A DNA stretch of 64,000 nt. Origin: Auraticoccus monumenti. Lineage in GTDB: Bacteria; Actinomycetota; Actinomycetes; Propionibacteriales; Propionibacteriaceae. Positions within the stretch are counted from its first letter, which is position 1. Every line of letters starts with the position of its first letter. Under the pieces are notes generated by a model, which searched no databases, was not told the origin of the DNA, and was given only the letters and a program-made list of their open reading frames with translations. The stretch spans positions 4,340,001 to 4,404,000 of the forward strand of contig NZ_LT629688.1 of NCBI RefSeq assembly GCF_900101785.1, read 5' to 3'. The translations under genes and the position numbers were made by a program. Shown in pieces: positions 62,203 to 64,000 of the stretch.

Positions 62203-63534
62203 TCACTGCTGGATCAGGTCCTCGAGCTTGGTCTGCAGGGTGTCCATGGCCGCCTGCGGCTCGGTCTGACCCTGGATGGTGCTGTAGGCGGCGTCCTGGA
62301 TGGCCAGGGTCACGTCGCCGTAGTTGACCACCTTGGGCCGCGGGCGAGCGGTCTCGATCGAGGCCTTGAGCACCTCGAGGTAGGGGAACTCAGCGGTGAG
62401 CTCGGGGTCGGAGTACAGGGACTCGCGCGCCGGGGCGTTCGAGGTCGCGGCCGTGCGCTTCTTCATCTCGTCCTCGGAGGCCATGAAGTTGATGAAGTCG
62501 ACCGCGGTGGCCTTGTTCTCGGCGAACTTGCTGATCGCGAAGTTGTGACCGCCGAGGCTGGAGACGCCAGGACCGGCGACACCCGGGAGCGGGGCCACGT
62601 CGAACTTGCCGGCGACCTCGGACGAGCCGTCCTCGGCGTTGGCCAGGGTGTACACGTAGGGCCAGTTGCGGTGGAAGATCAGGCTGCCGTCCTGGAACGC
62701 CTGGCGACCCTGCTCCTCCTGCCAGGTGATGGCCTCCTCCGGGATGGTCCCGTCGGCGAAGGCGTCGGCCATCCACTGCATCCCGGCCACGGCCTCGGGC
62801 GTGTTCGCCGTCGGCGCCCCGGAGTCGTCGGTGAGGTGGCCACCCGCACTGTCCACGGCCTCGGCGATGTTGACCGTCAGCCCCTCGTACTTCTGGTGCT
62901 GACCGGCGTAGCAGTCGGCGTCAGCGGCCTCCTCGACCTCGGCCTTGATGGTCGCGCAGGCCTGCTTCATCTCGTCGAAGGTCGTGGGCGGCTCGACGCC
63001 GGCGGCCTCCAACCAGTCGGTCCGGTAGTAGAGCATGCCGCCGTCGGAGTAGACCGGCATCGTGTAGAGCTTGTCGAAGTACGTGCCCGAGTCGACGGTG
63101 GGCTGCAGGAACCCGGTGAGGTCGAACTGGTCCTCGGGCAGCGCGTCGATCCAGCCGTTGGCCGCGAACTCCGAGGTCCAGACCACGTCGACGTTGAGCA
63201 CCGTGTACTCGCTGCCCTGGGTCTGGGCGTTCTGGATCATCTGGGCGCGCTGCTGGTCGGCGTTGTCCGGCAGCTCGATGAAGGTGACCTGCTCGTCCGG
63301 GTGCTCGCTGTTCCACAGCTCCAGCTCGGTGGCGAGGTAACCCGAGGTGTCCTTGCCCGCTACGTAGCTGATCGGGCCGCGGGCCTCGTAGGCGGGGTCG
63401 GCGGCAGGGTCGGATCCCTCCGGTGCCGCCTCGCCACCTCCGCCGCCACCGCCGCCACAGGCGGCCAGGGCCAGCAGGGCGCTGGTGGACAGCGCGGCGA
63501 TCGTCAGCCGGCGGGAGTGCCGTGCAAATGACAT
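62203..63534 (-). CDS. Sugar ABC transporter substrate-binding lipoprotein
   Basis: 443-residue SBP_bac_1-type binding protein. Signal peptide with lipobox LALAACG (Cys about residue 26), then a glycine run and an acidic linker. The fold includes YVAGKDTSGYLATELELWNSEHPDEQVTFIELPDNADQQR, YRTDWLEAAGVEPPTTFDEM and FHRNWPYVYTLANAE, similar to LpqY/trehalose- or maltose-type receptors. First gene of the importer operon. No ATPase gene is present, so a shared MsiK-like ATPase elsewhere is expected. Confidence 0.9.
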   Translation of the reverse strand: MSFARHSRRLTIAALSTSALLALAACGGGGGGGGEAAPEGSDPAADPAYEARGPISYVAGKDTSGYLATELELWNSEHPDEQVTFIELPDNADQQRAQMIQNAQTQGSEYTVLNVDVVWTSEFAANGWIDALPEDQFDLTGFLQPTVDSGTYFDKLYTMPVYSDGGMLYYRTDWLEAAGVEPPTTFDEMKQACATIKAEVEEAADADCYAGQHQKYEGLTVNIAEAVDSAGGHLTDDSGAPTANTPEAVAGMQWMADAFADGTIPEEAITWQEEQGRQAFQDGSLIFHRNWPYVYTLANAEDGSSEVAGKFDVAPLPGVAGPGVSSLGGHNFAISKFAENKATAVDFINFMASEDEMKKRTAATSNAPARESLYSDPELTAEFPYLEVLKASIETARPRPKVVNYGDVTLAIQDAAYSTIQGQTEPQAAMDTLQTKLEDLIQQ

Positions 63535-63560
63535 GTGTCCCTCACTTCGTCGTTAGAGAA

Positions 63561-63574
63561 CACCGTGAACGGTG
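63561..63574. promoter_or_regulatory. Inverted repeat in the sugar ABC promoter
   Basis: CACCGT-ga-ACGGTG, a perfect 6-bp inverted repeat 27 nt upstream of the binding-protein ATG (minus strand), followed further up by TACTGT, which could be the -10 box. Possible repressor site (LacI-like symmetry); no regulator gene is adjacent. Confidence 0.5.
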
Positions 63575-63653
63575 CCTGCTCACAGTAGGCAGCACGCTAC
63601 TCGCCGGTACTGATCCCGGGTCGAGTCCAGATGATCGTTATGAACTCGGGACG

Positions 63654-63956
63654 TCAGCGCTTGCGGGTGAGGAGCTTGATCACCGTGACCAGCACGGCCA
63701 GCCCGGCGAGCGCACCACCGACCAGGGCGACCCGGTCCCAGCGCCAGCCGTGCTCGTCCTTGATCTGCGCCTTGGCCGTCTCGAGCTCGGTGCGGGCCGC
63801 GGACTTGGCGTCCTCGACCTGGCGCTGCACGACCCGCTTGGGGTGCACGTCGTCGATCAGCTCGCGGACGTCCCCGGAGAGACGGGCGCGCGCGGCCGCG
63901 ATGTCGGCCCTCGCCTGCTCCGCGGTGACCTTCGGGTCGGACTTGCTCTTGGCCAT
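63654..63956 (-). CDS. DUF3618 domain-containing protein
   Basis: 100-residue protein. N-terminal ~55 residues are charged and helical with the DUF3618 pattern (AEQARADIAAARARLSGDVRELIDDVHPKRVV), then a likely coiled stretch and one transmembrane helix near the C-terminus (VALVGGALAGLAVLVTVIKLL), ending in LTRKR. Widespread in actinobacteria next to phage-holin-like and DUF4235 proteins; role unknown. ATG with AGGAG upstream. Confidence 0.88.
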   Translation of the reverse strand: MAKSKSDPKVTAEQARADIAAARARLSGDVRELIDDVHPKRVVQRQVEDAKSAARTELETAKAQIKDEHGWRWDRVALVGGALAGLAVLVTVIKLLTRKR

Positions 63957-64000
63957 GTCAGCTCCTTCGTCGTCGCGGTCAGCCTAGGACAACGGCCGGG

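Overview
The window is GC-rich chromosomal DNA from an actinobacterium. Three observations support this: GTG starts and 4-base gene overlaps are frequent; several families are typical of the phylum (Rv2466c-type mycothiol-linked oxidoreductase, MurT/GatD, GlbO, EttA, DUF3618, actinobacterial RpiB, a two-gene dynamin pair beside ssb); and -10 boxes are of the TANNNT kind. The gene mix would fit Propionibacteriales, but no rRNA or other decisive marker is present, so the family is a guess. Almost all sequence is coding. Three tRNA genes are present (Arg-TCT, His-GTG, Lys-CTT). I see no IS element, prophage or CRISPR array.

Layout. 1-1827: DUF485 protein (5' truncated) and an acetate-type sodium symporter. 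1848-6378 (minus): two alpha/beta hydrolases, a zinc alcohol dehydrogenase, an unrecognised 471-aa protein and rpiB. 6432-14661: extensin-like lipoprotein, an AbiEi/DUF559-type protein flanked by two nearly matching nested palindromes, Rv2466c-like protein, pepN, Nif3-like protein, methyltransferase with divergent HxlR regulator, small membrane protein. 14728-17587: pyrR-pyrB-pyrC. 17645-26311: OsmC, Gfo/Idh/MocA oxidoreductase, glbO, GH13 glucosidase, a fadD-thioesterase-TPR operon and a thiolase. 26312-26750: non-coding, dominated by a 123-nt inverted repeat. 26751-32758: YceI and divergent MarR with two operators, large FAD/Fe-S oxidoreductase, DUF4253 protein, amidohydrolase. 33130-41416: ArfB-like release factor, tautomerase, ettA, ssb paralogue, two dynamin-like GTPases, PrsW protease. 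41514-44692: tRNA-Arg, small proteins, MFS transporter, orn, tRNA-His.

44836-54842 is the most distinctive block: an 11-gene, tightly overlapping plus-strand operon behind a perfect 18-bp palindrome. It encodes a one-permease amino-acid-type ABC importer, a GntR/FCD regulator, an aminotransferase, an enolase-superfamily enzyme, an M20 amidohydrolase, a nitrilase-superfamily amidase, a creatinase/ectoine-hydrolase-like M24 protein lacking the usual metal ligands, a RidA-like protein and a D-2-hydroxyacid dehydrogenase. Together they look like uptake and stepwise degradation of an unidentified N-substituted or cyclic amino-acid-like compound.

54896-56940 is murT-gatD (lipid II amidation). 56941-57358 is non-coding and full of hairpins. 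Then come an aldo/keto reductase, tRNA-Lys with a strong terminator, a DUF418 membrane protein, a sugar ABC importer lacking its own ATPase (60054-63534), and a DUF3618 protein.
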